The notes below the pieces were generated by a model. That model was not told the DNA's origin and made no database searches. It saw only the letters and a program-made list of their open reading frames with translations. From assembly GCA_964036045.1 (NCBI GenBank), contig OZ038384.1, positions 21,753,000 to 21,816,999 of the forward strand: DNA of 64,000 nt, in the 5' to 3' direction. The position numbers were made by a program, and so were the translations under genes. Below are positions 10,660 to 21,545 of the stretch, in pieces. The DNA comes from Eutreptiella sp. 'Long Island Sound 2002' (lineage: Eukaryota; Euglenozoa; Euglenophyceae; Eutreptiales; Eutreptiaceae). Each line of letters opens with the position of its first letter. Within the stretch, counting starts at the first letter, position 1.

Positions 10660-13600
10660 CTTCCCCAGTTCACCGAACCTTGGTCCCCGTAGGCCATCCC
10701 GAAAGAGGGCCAGTAAAATTTGTAGCTGCAGTTCTTCCCCTTGCTGCAGTATAGGTCCAGTACATGTTGCTTGTCGCTGGCCAACAACTCCACACTCAGG
10801 TCTTCTCGAGAGTAACCCAACTCCTTCAGACCTTGGTCTAGGACTTCCCCCAATAGTTGATAGTCCTCAGTTTTGGAGGCCGCCATCATGTTCGAGGGCT
10901 CCTCCTTCGATAGCCTCAGGTAACTCGAGGTATGTTCCGACTGCTCCAGTGGCACAGAATCTCTGCCACTGCCGTGGTCCACGTAGAGGAGGTAGGGCGC
11001 TTGCAGCGTCAGGGATTGTATCTGGGAGTGCTGTACGAAGAAGTCAGTACCCGGTACAAAGTCGAAGGCCTGAGTGTCCATCACATAGAACCGATGGGCG
11101 ATAGTCCGAGAGCCCATAGGTACCTCCACTTGACAGTCCCCGCAGCTGTGCACCACATGTCCATCCCCCATGAGTATAGCGCCGGTGGTCATGGTGTTCT
11201 TCAGGCTCCCACAAGGTTAAATTTTCTTGGCCACTATAGATATGGTGGCGCCAGTGTCCAATACCCCCAGGTATTCGCGTCCCCCTAGTCGGATACGTAA
11301 CCAAAACACCAGGTCTTGGGTGCCACCAGAGCGTCCCCGTCAGAACTCCGCGGGACAGGTCACCTCGAACCCCTTGTTCCGCAATTTGCGGGCCATCCTC
11401 ATGAAACGGCTCCTCTTCTTAGCGTTGCCATCATCACCACCTTCATGCTCACGCTTGGCTCCTTGTTCTTGCTGGGCCTGCGTTTGTGAGTGTGTGGTAG
11501 GACCAGACTGCCCTCCAGAGGGCTCGGAGTTCCCCCCTGGATCAGGGTTGGGGTTGCCTCCGTTCTTGTCCTTGTTCTTGTTGTCGGGCTGGCGGTTAGC
11601 GCCTCCTCCTCGTCCACCTTGACCCTTGTCTTGACCACCTTGACCACGTCCTTTCGACTTGCCCTTGCCGGAGTCGTTGCCTTTGCCTTTGCCTCCACCT
11701 TTGCTTGAGCCTTTGCCAGGATCCTCCCCTTTAAGCTTCGCCGATAGGCGTTGCTTATGGTAGCACTCATCCTCGTAGTGCTTCCGCTTACCGCAGAATG
11801 CACACGTGATGGTGCACCGGTAATGATCCGGCAGCTTCGCGTTAGCGCCGGTGTTCTTGTCCTGCTGCTTCCCCTGGACTACGAAGCAGTCTCGCTACTG
11901 GCAGTCAGAGGCGTGCTGCAGGTGGCCCTGCTCGTCTCTGGCATCAAACCAGAATAGCTCCTTCACGTTCTCCATGAGACGGGCGTGGGCGTGTTTTGGG
12001 GTAGTCCCCTGCCCAGGTCGGGACCCTTGGTACCCTTTGCCTCCAGAACCTCCACCACCAGGACGGTAGTTGTTCAGGTGCTGGTCGCTCTCCTTCTCCA
12101 GCGCCAGCTCCAGGAGCAGCACGCATAGATCCTCGTAGTGGAGGGATCTAGCCTTGCGCTCAGCCGTCGAACGGCACTCGTCCCATAGCTCTCGAGGGAG
12201 CTTGGCCACCAACCAGAATAGCAGGTCGTCGCTGCTGTAGGAGCCCGGCGTCAGTCGTCCAGCCCAGTGATCCAGATCAGCCAACAGCTCAGATACCCTG
12301 CCAGGCTTGGGGTTGTTGGGCAGCACGGGTAGGTTCTAGATCTCGACCCTGATGGAGAGGTCGGTCTCGTAGGTCGGGTAGTGCCTCTCCAGGGCAACCA
12401 ACACATCGGCAAAGGTGGCGGAGTTAGTCACGATCTGCCTGACCTGCTTCTCCAGGTACTTGGTCTTGCAGCACTGCAGGAGCAGGTCGCACTTCACTCG
12501 CCCACTAGCGTGGGTTTGGCCGGTCAATCGTAGGAACCGACCAAAGTTCTCAGCGAACTCGCTGAGGTCCTTGCCTGTGAACTCAGGCAGGTTCACCACG
12601 ATCTTGAGGGTGGCTATAGCCTTCGCCTCCTGAGCTCGGCGTCCTTCAGAGCGTCGGGTCTTCTTCTTCTTCTTCTTCTTCTTCTTACCCTTTGGATCCT
12701 CGGGGTCCTCCGGGTCATCGTCCTCCGAGGGCGAAGAAGAATCCATCGACGGCGGCTCATCGTCGGAGGGGTCTTCGCCAAGATCACTAGAGCCATAAGG
12801 CTCTACGTCCACCATAGCCCTTAAGGCTGTCAGCCCCAGCCGGTCCAGCTCGGTCCTCGTCGAGTTAGTCACCCGGCTGTAGGGCGGCTGGGCCGTTCTC
12901 GGCACGAAGGGACTTCTCGGTATTGCTGCAGGCGTCGGCATCGGTCTGCTCCTCAGGCTCCCCAGGGTATTTGTCAACCCTGCCGTCAGGTGGTTAGCCT
13001 GTACTCGGTGGGGTGACATTCCCAACGAGATAGGTGACGTTTGGGGCGGGATCATCAGGGGCTCCAGCTTCTCACGGATCTCTTGAGTGAGGTCGCCCAC
13101 AATTTTTGAAGTGGCTCCTCGGAGCACCTCGTTGATCTCCGACCGCGTCAGGGACCTGTTGGAGGATCTTCCCGATCCTCTACTCCTGCCTCCAAGAGAC
13201 TCTGGTCCTCTCCTCAACCCACTCAAGGGTGCATACCCAGGTGCATACCCAGGAGCATACCCAGGAACATCCATATAGGTTCCAGTAGCGTGTAGTGGAT
13301 GGGGATAGTAAGCCGCATACCATCGCGGCGCAGAGCTGGAAGCCACCGGCTCACTGGCAGTAGTTGCCTCATGGAGCGCAGTGGTAGGTGGGCCCATACC
13401 ATAGGCGGGGTAGGGAGGCATGCCAGTAAAGCCTGTGCCCTCTGCCATAGGCGGGTTGGTTGTGGAAGTGAATGTTGCGGCGGCTGGGAGTGTGGTGGTT
13501 AAAGGAGAGGGTGATGCGTGGAGGCCAGAAGCGCTTGGTGCGCCTTCGAAGGTAGGGTCCTGCGTCGGGTCTTGCCCTTGTTCCTCTCCTTCGTCTGCTT

Positions 13601-13733
13601 CTCCTCCAGCATCCTTCTCGCTCTCGTTCTCTCTCTTCCCCTTTACAGGCTGAGGCTGAGAGACCACTTCTTCGACAGACAGGGCCCTGAAGGCCGTCTG
13701 GAGTCCGTCCAGGGAGTCCTCAGCCGCATCCAC
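10653..13733 (-). pseudogene. gag: Gag-protease frame of element A, four premature stops
   Basis: One reading frame of 1027 codons runs from 13733 to 10653, with in-frame TAG at 12336-12338, TAG at 11895-11897, TGA at 11340-11342 and TAA at 11217-11219. The A2 Gag at 44446-46986 has CAG (Gln) at the first two sites. Order: Pro/Ser-rich N-terminus, capsid (about 12620-12000), CX2CX4HX4C zinc knuckle near 11780, a Lys/Gly-rich basic stretch, aspartic protease active site VLDTGATIS near 11255, and the first half of the accessory domain (10712-10790). Gag packages element RNA and protease would cleave the polyprotein. GTG at 13733 is only the first start-like codon; the frame is open upstream and the A2 ATG is not conserved here. 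Confidence 0.88.
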
Positions 13734-13929
13734 TGGCCCATGTAAGGGCTCCGCCGAAGGTACAGCGCCAGGCGCTGGCCTTGCCGGCGCCTCAGGCGCT
13801 GGCGCTGTCTTCGCGTCGGCGTCCTCCTTTCTTAATTCAATCTTCCCTCACCCTTCCGCTTATATTTGCCCGTACTCGGCGCACTGGATGTACGGCACGG
13901 GGTTGCTGCCGGTGCGCAGAGACAGGCTG

Positions 13930-13941
13930 CCCTCTGCTACC
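13930..13941 (-). other. primer binding site of element A (initiator Met tRNA)
   Basis: On the minus strand GGTAGCAGAGG directly follows the LTR end TTTCT; with the last LTR base it reads TGGTAGCAGAGG. This is complementary to an initiator-Met tRNA ending CCTCTGCTA-CCA. Element A2 has the same site at 47071-47081. Confidence 0.8.
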
Positions 13942-14738
13942 AGAAACGTTTATAGTGGTTTCAGCACTGTGTTTTTGCTTCTCCTGCTGCTTGCTGTTGC
14001 TGTAGGGTTTCCTGCTGCTTGTTTTGGATGATGAAAACCTTTTGTTTGCAGAAATTAAGTCAATAGAGTCAATCCAGGATAACCGAAGCCAGAAGTATGC
14101 AAGGAGAAGAGAATTCAGGATCAAAGCATGAAGGGCTGCAGTGTAAACAGTGAAAGATGATTGAATATTCACAGAAACTGCAACTCAGGTCAAATTAGAA
14201 TGCATATTCACAAAGATAGCTGAAATGTTTTGGGAAAAGAGTTAGAAAACTGCCCCATGGTCACTCTCTCTCCATAGTGCCATCTCAGGAGATGTGCACT
14301 CTTTGTTTTGGGTCCCATATGTGCTGAGGTGGCAGGGCATGTGGCGATGAGGTCACTGCCATGTCACATGGGATCTTCCTACTTAGCTAGGCTGACCAGG
14401 AATTGAACCCAGGACCTCTCAAAAAGAGGTGCCCAGCCCCCTAGGGTGCATACCATTAGGATAGCTAAGAATTCATGGAAAAACATAGATAAATTCATAG
14501 ACTCTACCTTAGGTATGTCAGTGCTCAGTCAGCTCAGGAAAAGATGAATAGCTTCACATTGAAAGGGGATTAAGGGGTCCACTCCATATCCTGATTGCGT
14601 GTTTGGTTCCATAGGTCAAAATGTGTTATCACCACTTTTGGTGGGACCAATACTAAGAGAAAAATGCATGGATGCTCAGTGCATCTCTAATACAACTAGA
14701 GTATGTCCCAAAGCATTGGAAAAGCACTTTTTCTTACT
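13942..14738 (-). repeat. 5' LTR of element A
   Basis: This is the right-hand 797-bp copy and would hold the promoter driving minus-strand transcription. It is followed directly by the second GGACG duplication (14739-14743). It differs from the left copy at 16 positions by my count. Confidence 0.93.
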
Positions 14739-14743
14739 GGACG
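14739..14743. other. target site duplication of element A (right copy, GGACG)
   Basis: Exact copy of 3353-3357, adjoining the outer end of the 5' LTR. Confidence 0.85.
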
Positions 14744-14957
14744 TGCGCAAGCACGGGGGCCCACCCACCCGGCATGACAAGCAGTCACGCTGGCGGCGAT
14801 CAACCCTTCTGGTGTTGCCCGGGGCCGCTTTGTTGGGGGCCACCAGTCAGGTCTAGCGGAATGTAAGCCGCCTCCCCTCTTCACGCGCGGAACCTCTTCC
14901 TGTTCGTCACAGGGGCGACGCCAGGGGGAACCATGGGGCGCCTCTCCACGACCGAGT

Positions 14958-14981
14958 GCACCTACCTACCTACCTACCTAG
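14958..14981. repeat. ACCT microsatellite
   Basis: Five ACCT units lie near the left edge of the relic mosaic. A similar TACC run (22120-22136) immediately precedes the second 343-bp repeat copy. Confidence 0.8.
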
Positions 14982-15029
14982 ATCTTGGGTTGGTCATGCC
15001 CATCGACGGGGCTCTCCGTGGTCTCTCCG

Positions 15030-16046
15030 TCATTTATTTATGTGCGACCCAAATCCATATGTACTTCCCTTGAAAGGGTGTTCCATGGGCTGGGACTTGC
15101 AAAGTTCAGCTTTCTTGGCTACCATGGGTACCTTCTTTCTTTTCATTTTGCTGATTTGTGGCGGAGAGACCTCTGGTGTCCCATCCCCGTGGGGGCTTCT
15201 CCAGGTCCGGTTTACCGCAGCACAATCATGCTGCGAATCACCTGGGCCTTGACTTCCCATTCGTTCTTGCAAATGTTTCAAGTCCTCCGTGGCCTTCCTT
15301 AGCGACTCGGCAACCTCATCAATTTGCCAAATTCGCCGATCGCCACCATGGCTTGATCCCACATGTCGACCTCCATCAGCTTGTCTCTTTTTCCATTCAT
15401 CAATCCGCTTCTCCTTGGGGACTTTTTTGGGGTGGGCTTGGAAGTATGCCCGCTTGTCCTCCTCGTACACCTTGCACGTTTTGTGGTCGCCCTTATGGGA
15501 TCGCCCTTTCCCATAGCTGACCCAACACCCAGCATGTTCCCACCGGTACTCGGTAAAGCTCAACGGGGGATTTCCAGTTCTGCGCGGCTCCTTTCCTTGA
15601 CGGGGTGGTACTTTTCTCCACTTGCCCTTGTCATGACCATACGCTTTCGTGTTGTGGGCCACGAACGCAAAGAAGTGTGCATCTTCATGATCTTCCCGAG
15701 TCATGTACTCCCCGCCGGACGACGTCTTTCCATCCCCGGACCCTGGATCTTGACTTCGATCTCCGCCAACGGTTGGATCTTCCTGGATGGCGCAATAATT
15801 CCGATCGTCGCGGCGCTCGCGATTCTTATTGCCGTGACGGTCCTTAATGTGAGCCTCGTTTTTGCAATTAAGCTTCAATTCCACGCTCACGTATTGGACT
15901 ATCGAGTTCAGGCTCATGCGGGCTGGGATCATCTGCATTTGCAGCTTCTCTCCACGTCTCCACTCGACATTGTTGAGCCTCAGCAAACGTCCTCCGGCCG
16001 TGTCCCCAAACACCTCCACGTAGACCGAATTCTTCATGGAGATCAT
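15030..16046 (-). pseudogene. Gag relic of an element B-like retrotransposon
   Basis: An open frame of 338 residues matches the element B Gag/zinc region: NPPLSF...GCWVSYGKGRSHKGDHKTC aligns with DPPLSF...GCFVCHGRNKG...DHRTC at 36310-36380. The second Cys of the knuckle has become Ser, so zinc binding is probably lost. The N-terminal part is charged and hydrophilic. The frame begins inside the 343-bp repeat at 16033, where homology to Gag is broken, so this is a truncated fragment. No protease or pol follows it. Confidence 0.6.
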
Positions 16047-16375
16047 CAGGTCGGGCTTCCCCAGGTTCCTCCAGAAATGTTCCGGTTGCTCGGAATGCGG
16101 ACGCCATGATGAGTGAAGCGGATGTCAAAGCGGCCAAGGTGTGCAAGTCTTTGCATGATGAGTATGAGCAGAGGGCAAAGTAACCCAAGGAAGGCAAGAT
16201 CCACAAGTACTCCCTCAAGGACACTGTTTGGGTGGAGCGCCATCAGAAGGACGTGCTAACCTGACATCGTTAACAATCGTGGTATATCCCAGGGGTCATC
16301 GTGCGCAAGATCGGGAAAGACGTGTATGCCGTCCAGGTGGGAGACAACAAAATCCTGGATCGCGACCATACACAA
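16033..16375 (+). repeat. 343-bp direct repeat, left copy (integrase C-terminal fragment)
   Basis: The segment matches 22137-22479 at a constant offset of 6104 bp with scattered substitutions. In plus sense it encodes a decayed integrase C-terminal piece (YIPGVIVRKI...VYAVQVG), interrupted by stops. The left copy breaks off after CACAA, whereas the right copy continues into a chromodomain. Confidence 0.85.
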
Positions 16376-16499
16376 GCGCTTGCCCAAGGACGCCGTGTCG
16401 CGCGCGCTGATCGCCAGCGCCAGAATGAAATAAAAAATAAGTAAAACACGACGAAAAATAATTTTAAATAGCTGAAAACAAAGGTAATTAGCACAAAAA

Positions 16500-17150
16500 A
16501 CGGCTAGGCAAAAAAGTGCGCTGCGATACGCATTAAAACGCGACCGAAAGTTTTCCGGGCTTCAGAAGGTGAATAGTTAACGCCGTAAGCACGGTATTGA
16601 GCTTAGCAGTACAGCGCCCCGCCTCTCGCCCTCTAACACACCGTATAGGTCAAGAAAAACGCTTCGCGAGCAGCGCGTAAAAACCAAAAAATATTTTTGT
16701 AACACGCCACATCCTCCATTGCACTCTTTCTCTTCCTTTCTCCTTCTCCATGTACCCTCCCTCCCACCTTTCTGCCCGTTACTGCAGATTAGGCGGCATA
16801 GAAAACGGCTAGGCAAAAAGAGCGCGACGCAACGCGTTAAAACACGTAAAAAAAATTATGTCTTAAGTAGGTAAACCCAAAGCGCCGTAACAAACGAACA
16901 AAAAAAATGATGTGTCCCTCAATGCTCGTGTGCCCAACAGTTAGCGAAAACAACGTCGTGAGCAGCGCGTAAAACACGTAAAAAATACGCTAACACGTTA
17001 CGTCCCTGCTCTCGCTCCCTCTCGCCCTTTTTTACCCTCCATGTACCTTCTCCTCCCGCCTCTGCCCCACCCTCGTCGTGTTTGCCCCCCTTTTTGCTGC
17101 AGGTGTCAAGAGGTGTCAACAGGCGTGCGAAACACAGGAGCAGCGAGCCG
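16500..17150. repeat. two diverged tandem units of about 290-305 bp
   Basis: CGGCTAGGCAAAAA occurs near 16501 and 16807, GAGCAGCGCGTAAAA near 16668 and 16959, and CCATGTACC near 16748 and 17040. Together these show a tandem duplication. It is AT-rich with CT-rich tracts, and I see no coding function. Confidence 0.7.
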
Positions 17151-17214
17151 AAGAATTAAATAAATAAAGCAGGCTGGTTTCTTTCAGTGTTTGGTATTGT
17201 TGCATGCGTGCCGG

Positions 17215-18204
17215 CAGGGAGGGAAAGGGCACCACAGCACACAGACGCCAGCACCAGGCACAAAAAAGCACAGACAACTAACAGCACAACACAGCACAGC
17301 ACAGCGCCGCACGACAGGCCACAGGAGGGTAAAGCAAGCACAAACAGCACCGCAAAACGACAGCAGAGCACGACAGCACAGCACCACGCGACAGCACAGC
17401 GCCACAGCACACGACACAGGGAAGCAGGGCACCACAGCCGGCACAACAAAGCACAGCAACGCACAGAGCGGAGAAGACAGGGAACGCACAGCACGAGGGA
17501 AAGAGCACCACAGCGCGCAGACACCACCACCGGGCAAAAAACAGCACAGCCAACCAACAGCACAACAAAGCACAGCACGACAGGCCACAGGAGGGCAAAG
17601 CAAGCACCAACAGCACCGCAGCACGACAGCAGAGCACAACAGCACAGCACCACGGGACAGCACAACACCACAGAACACGACGCAGGGTAGCAGGGCACCA
17701 CAGCTAACCACACCAACCACAGGGAAGCAGACCACGAGGCCAGACGGGGACACCGACACCGAAACAGGCCACCAGCAGACAACCACGGGCCACCAGACCC
17801 AGCACCGCACCACAGCACACCAAAGGAAACAGCACAACACACAGCAGCGCACCACAGCACCAGGCGCCAGCAACAGCACGCACCACACGAACAGCACAAC
17901 GCAACCGCACCAGCACAGCGAAGCACAGCACAGCACAGAGCGGAGAGGACGAGGAACGCACAGCACAGCACCCCAGGACACACACAGCACAAAGCAGAGC
18001 GGCGAACAACATCGCGCACCACCACACCACGACAAACCACACACAGCACAGAGCACACAGCGCGGGGGAACACCGCAAAACACAGCGCCGCAGAGCACAC
18101 GGCCCCAGGGCGACGGGCAGCGCCAGAGGGCACGGCACAACAGGCAGGCAGCGGCACCAAACGAAGGCAACAAAACAACACAGCACACAACGGCACAACA
18201 CCGG
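17215..18204. repeat. T-depleted CAGCACAACA-type satellite
   Basis: CAGCACAACA and GCACCACAG words are densely repeated. A longer unit of about 277 bp is visible: AGGGAAAGGGCACCACAGC near 17221 recurs as GGGAAAGAGCACCACAGC near 17498, and the words CGACAGGCCACAGGAGGG near 17312 and 17578 agree. The plus strand has only a few percent T, leaving all six frames largely open. No gene is called. Confidence 0.85.
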
Positions 18205-19170
18205 GCGGGGGGTGGGGGAACCACCAGGGAGCAGCCAACGGCCAGGCGGAAAGCACGAAAGAGGCGAGAGCGCACGGAGAGCCGAGAAGCGGGAGGCCAA
18301 CAAAGCACACAACGCACAGCGCCGAGGCCGAGGGCACCGGGGGCCGGAAACCAGAGAAAGCCAGAGACAACGGGGGCACACAACGCAGGAAAGAAAAAAC
18401 GAAAGGAGCACCGAGCGGCAGCGACGAAAACCGCGAGACACAAAGGGGGGGGGGGGGCAGCAACCACCAGGGAGCAGCGAACGGCCAGGCGGGACACACA
18501 AACGAGGCGAGAGCGCACGGAGAGCCGGGCAGCGGGAGGCCCACAAAACAAACAAAACACAGCGCCAAGGCCCAGTGCACCCGGGGCCAGAAACCAGAGA
18601 GAGCAGGGGAAACCGGGGGCGCACACAGGAAGGGAAAAAAAAAAACCAAAGGCACCGAGCGGCGGCGAGAAACAAAAGGGGAAGAGGGGGCGGCGGGAGG
18701 CAGCAACCAGCAGGAAGCAGCCAACGGCCGAGCGGGAAACACAAAACAGGCAAGAGCGCACAAAGAGCCGAGAGGCAGGAGGCAAAAAAAAAACACAACG
18801 CAGAGCGCCAAGGCCCAGGGCACCCGGGGCCAGAAACCAGAGAGAGCCGGAGACAAGGGGGGCGCAAGGAGAAAAAAAAACCAAACGCAAGGCGCTGAGC
18901 GGCGGCAACAACGGCAGGACACAAAAGGGGGGGGGGCGGGGCAACCACCAGAGAGCAGCCAACGGCCAGGTAACACCAAAGAAGCGAGAGCGCACAGAGA
19001 GCCAAGAAGCGCGAGGCCAACAAAACAAACAACACACAGCGCCAAGGCCCAGGGCACCTGGGGGCGGAAACCAAAGAAAGCAAGAGACAAAGGGGGCGCA
19101 AGGAAGCCAACAACGGGGAAACGAAAAAAAAACACCAAGGACCAAGACAGGGGCAACACCAGCCCGGCGG
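18205..19170. repeat. 240-bp tandem satellite, four units
   Basis: Units begin at about 18221, 18461, 18701 and 18941 with CAACCACCAGGGAGCAG variants. Each contains GCGAGAGCGCACGGAGAGC, GGGCACC-GGGG-CCGGAAACCA and, in three of the junctions, a poly-G run (13 G at 18445-18457). Almost no T occurs; 18481-18540 has none. Although 240 is divisible by 3, the encoded peptides show no protein-like conservation. Confidence 0.88.
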
Positions 19171-19849
19171 GGGCCAAGCAAAGCAGAAAGACAAAGCGGC
19201 TGGAGGAAAGGGTGAGGTGCACCAGAACGCGCCCGGGAGGCCGGCCCGCCCGACTCGGCCAAGAAGAGCAAGCACACGCACACATGCACGGGACCCGGGA
19301 ATGGCGTCCTCCGACCCGCAAGAGGAGGTGTTGGCGTCCACACGAAGCGGCCCCGGTGCACCGGCTGAGTCCCCCGTCGAACAACGGATGGTACGGGAAA
19401 CCGGATGCGTCGGTGACCGGGTCCACACACGCCAAACCACCGCAGCGCACGCAGCCCAAGACCGACGCCGGAGGGACCCGCCAGGGACAACCCCATCGCG
19501 GGGCCCCGAACGGGTACGACGCAGAGCGAGCCCAGCGCCTTTGCCTCGGCAGGGGCCAGCGGCAGGCACAATGAGCCCGGTACTCGGCTGGCCTCCGCGT
19601 GCCCCGCGCAGCCACCCAGTAAAGCCGGGGGCGAAAGCCCCCGGGGTGGGAAAGGGCACCACGGCGTCGGGAAAGCTGACCGGAGCACCGAGTGCGACCG
19701 GACCAGACGAGGCGCGGCGCACCATGCGGGGCCACGAAGCACGCCAGAGGGGCACGCCGCTAGCCAAAACCACGGCACACGGACAGGTGCCAAGCAACGA
19801 AGGCCGCCAGGTTCCGCAAACCCGGAGAGCGCGCACAACACGCAACAAA
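19171..19849. other. non-repetitive T-poor segment between satellites
   Basis: The composition resembles the flanking satellites (A, C and G-rich plus strand), but I see no tandem period. All long open frames here continue those across the satellites and have no recognisable domain, so I call no gene. Confidence 0.5.
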
Positions 19850-20095
19850 CAACGGTACAAGGACAGGTGCCAAGGGACAACAGCTGCCGTCCGGACAGAC
19901 GTGTGCGCGACCGGCAGCGAACCCAGCTGCTGCTGGCTACGGCACAGCCCCCGTCTGGATGGACGTGTGTGCGCCCAGAGGGTACCCAGCCCCTGCCGGC
20001 TACGAACAGCCGCCGTCTGGACAGACGAGTGCGCGCCCGAAGGGTAACCAGCCCCTGCCGGCTACAAATAGCCACCGTCCGGATGGACGAGTGAG
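19850..20095. repeat. short tandem repeat of about 62-65 bp, about four units
   Basis: The word CCCAGC..CTGC.GGCTAC recurs near 19922, 19987 and 20049, each followed by a CCGTC.GGA..GACG.GTG block. Confidence 0.75.
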
Positions 20096-20149
20096 CGCCC
20101 CGCAGCGACGCCCCGCACACGCAACCCACAGCACAACACACCGAACGCG

Positions 20150-21545
20150 CACACCGGTGAACAAGAGCCAAGGGTCCCAGGACACCGCACACGCCACACA
20201 ACACACCAAGCGCGCACACCGGAGAACAGGAGCCAAGTGGCCCAGGACACCGCACACGCAACACAACACACCAAGCGGGCACACCGGTGAACAGGAGCCA
20301 AGTGGCCCAGGACACCGCACAAGCAAAACAACGCAGCAAGCGGGCACACCGGTGAACAGGAGCCAAGTGGCCCGGGACACCGCACACACAGGCAATGCAC
20401 CGAGCAGGCACACCAGTGAACAGGAGCCAAGTGGCCCAAGACCCCGCACGCGCAAAGCAACGGACCGAGCGGGCACACCGGTGAACAGGAGCTAAGTGGC
20501 CCAGGACACCGCACAAGCAAAACAACACACCGAGCAGGCACACCGGTGAACAGGAGCCAAGTGGCCCAGGACACCGCAGACACAGGCAACAAACCGAGCT
20601 GGCACACCGGTGAACAGGAGCGAAGTGGCCGAGGACACCGCACATGCAAAGCAACGCAACGAGCGGGCACACCAGTGAGAAGGAGCGAGGTGGCCCAGGA
20701 CACCGCACACGCCACACAGCACACACAGCGGGGACACCGGTGAACAGGAGCCAAGTGGCCCAGAACACCGCAGACGCAACACAACACGCTGAGCAGGCAC
20801 ACCGGTGAACAGGAGCCAAGTGGCCCGGGACACCGCACAAGCAAAACAACGCACCAGGCGGGCACACGGGTGAACAGGAGCCAGGTGGCCCAGGACACCG
20901 CACACCCAACACAACACGACGAGCGGGCACACCGGTGAACAGGAGCCAAGAGGCCCAGGGCACCCCACACACAGGCAACGCAAGGAGCAGGCACATCGGT
21001 GAACAGGAACCAAGTGGCCCAGGACACCGCACAAGCAAAGCAACGCACCGAGCGGGCATACCGGCGAACAGGAGCCAAGTGGCCCAGGACACCGCACACG
21101 CAAAACAACACGCCGAGCGGGCACGCCGTTGAACAGGAGCCAAGTGGCCGAGCACACGGCACACACAGGCAACGCACCGAGCGGGCACACTGGTGAACAG
21201 AAGCCAAGTGGCCCACGACACCGCACACGCAAAGCAATGCACTGAGCGGGCACATCGGTGAACAGGAGCCAAGTGGCCCAGGACACCGCAGAAGCAAAGC
21301 AACGCACCGAGCGGGGACACCAGTGAACAGAAGCCGACTGGCCCACGACACCGCACAAGCAAAACAACACACCCAGCGAGCACAACGGTGAACAGGAGCG
21401 AAGTAGCCCAGGACACCGCACAAGCAAAGCAACGCACCAAGCGGGCACACCGCTGAACAGGAGCCCAGTGGTCCAGGACACAGCACAAGCAAAACAACGC
21501 ACCGAGCGAGCACATCGGTGCACAGAAGCCAAGTGGCCCAGGACA
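20150..21545. repeat. 65-bp satellite, about 22 units
   Basis: GTGAACAGGAGCCAAGTGGC recurs every 64-65 bp (for example 20224, 20289, 20354, 20418, 20483, 20548, 20612) up to about 21530. The unit continues with CCAGGACACCGCACACGCA and an ACCGAGCGGGCACACCG block. Three successive units rotate through the three frames, giving a pseudo-periodic peptide on the minus strand. The unit is not a CRISPR repeat, because the whole period is conserved and there are no unique spacers. Confidence 0.92.

Larger units (their letters stand above)
3358..14738 (-). mobile_element. element A: complete Ty3/gypsy LTR retrotransposon with chromodomain
   Basis: The element is 11,381 bp in minus orientation. It has two 797-bp LTRs, a 5-bp target duplication, a polypurine tract inside the left LTR and an initiator-Met tRNA primer site inside the right LTR. 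Internal order in its own sense is Gag, zinc knuckle, aspartic protease, accessory domain, RT, RNase H, integrase, chromodomain. RT before integrase places it in Ty3/gypsy. Pol is intact, but the gag-protease frame has four premature stops, so this copy is probably not autonomous. I count 16 mismatches and no indels between the LTRs (about 98 percent identity), which indicates a fairly recent insertion. It sits between the minisatellite flank and the relic mosaic to the right. Confidence 0.93.

Noticed and set aside
10653-13733. Alternative genetic code (TAG/TAA read as Gln) to explain in-frame stops
   Set aside because: TGA also appears in frame at four places (11340, 38981, 55685, 59691), where Arg is expected at least at 59691, and no known code reads TGA as Arg. 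A2 uses CAG at the same sites and ends with TAG. Mutation is the simpler explanation.
20150-21545. CRISPR-like array of regularly spaced repeats
   Set aside because: The entire 65-bp period is conserved with no unique spacers, and the context is eukaryotic retroelements. It is a tandem satellite.
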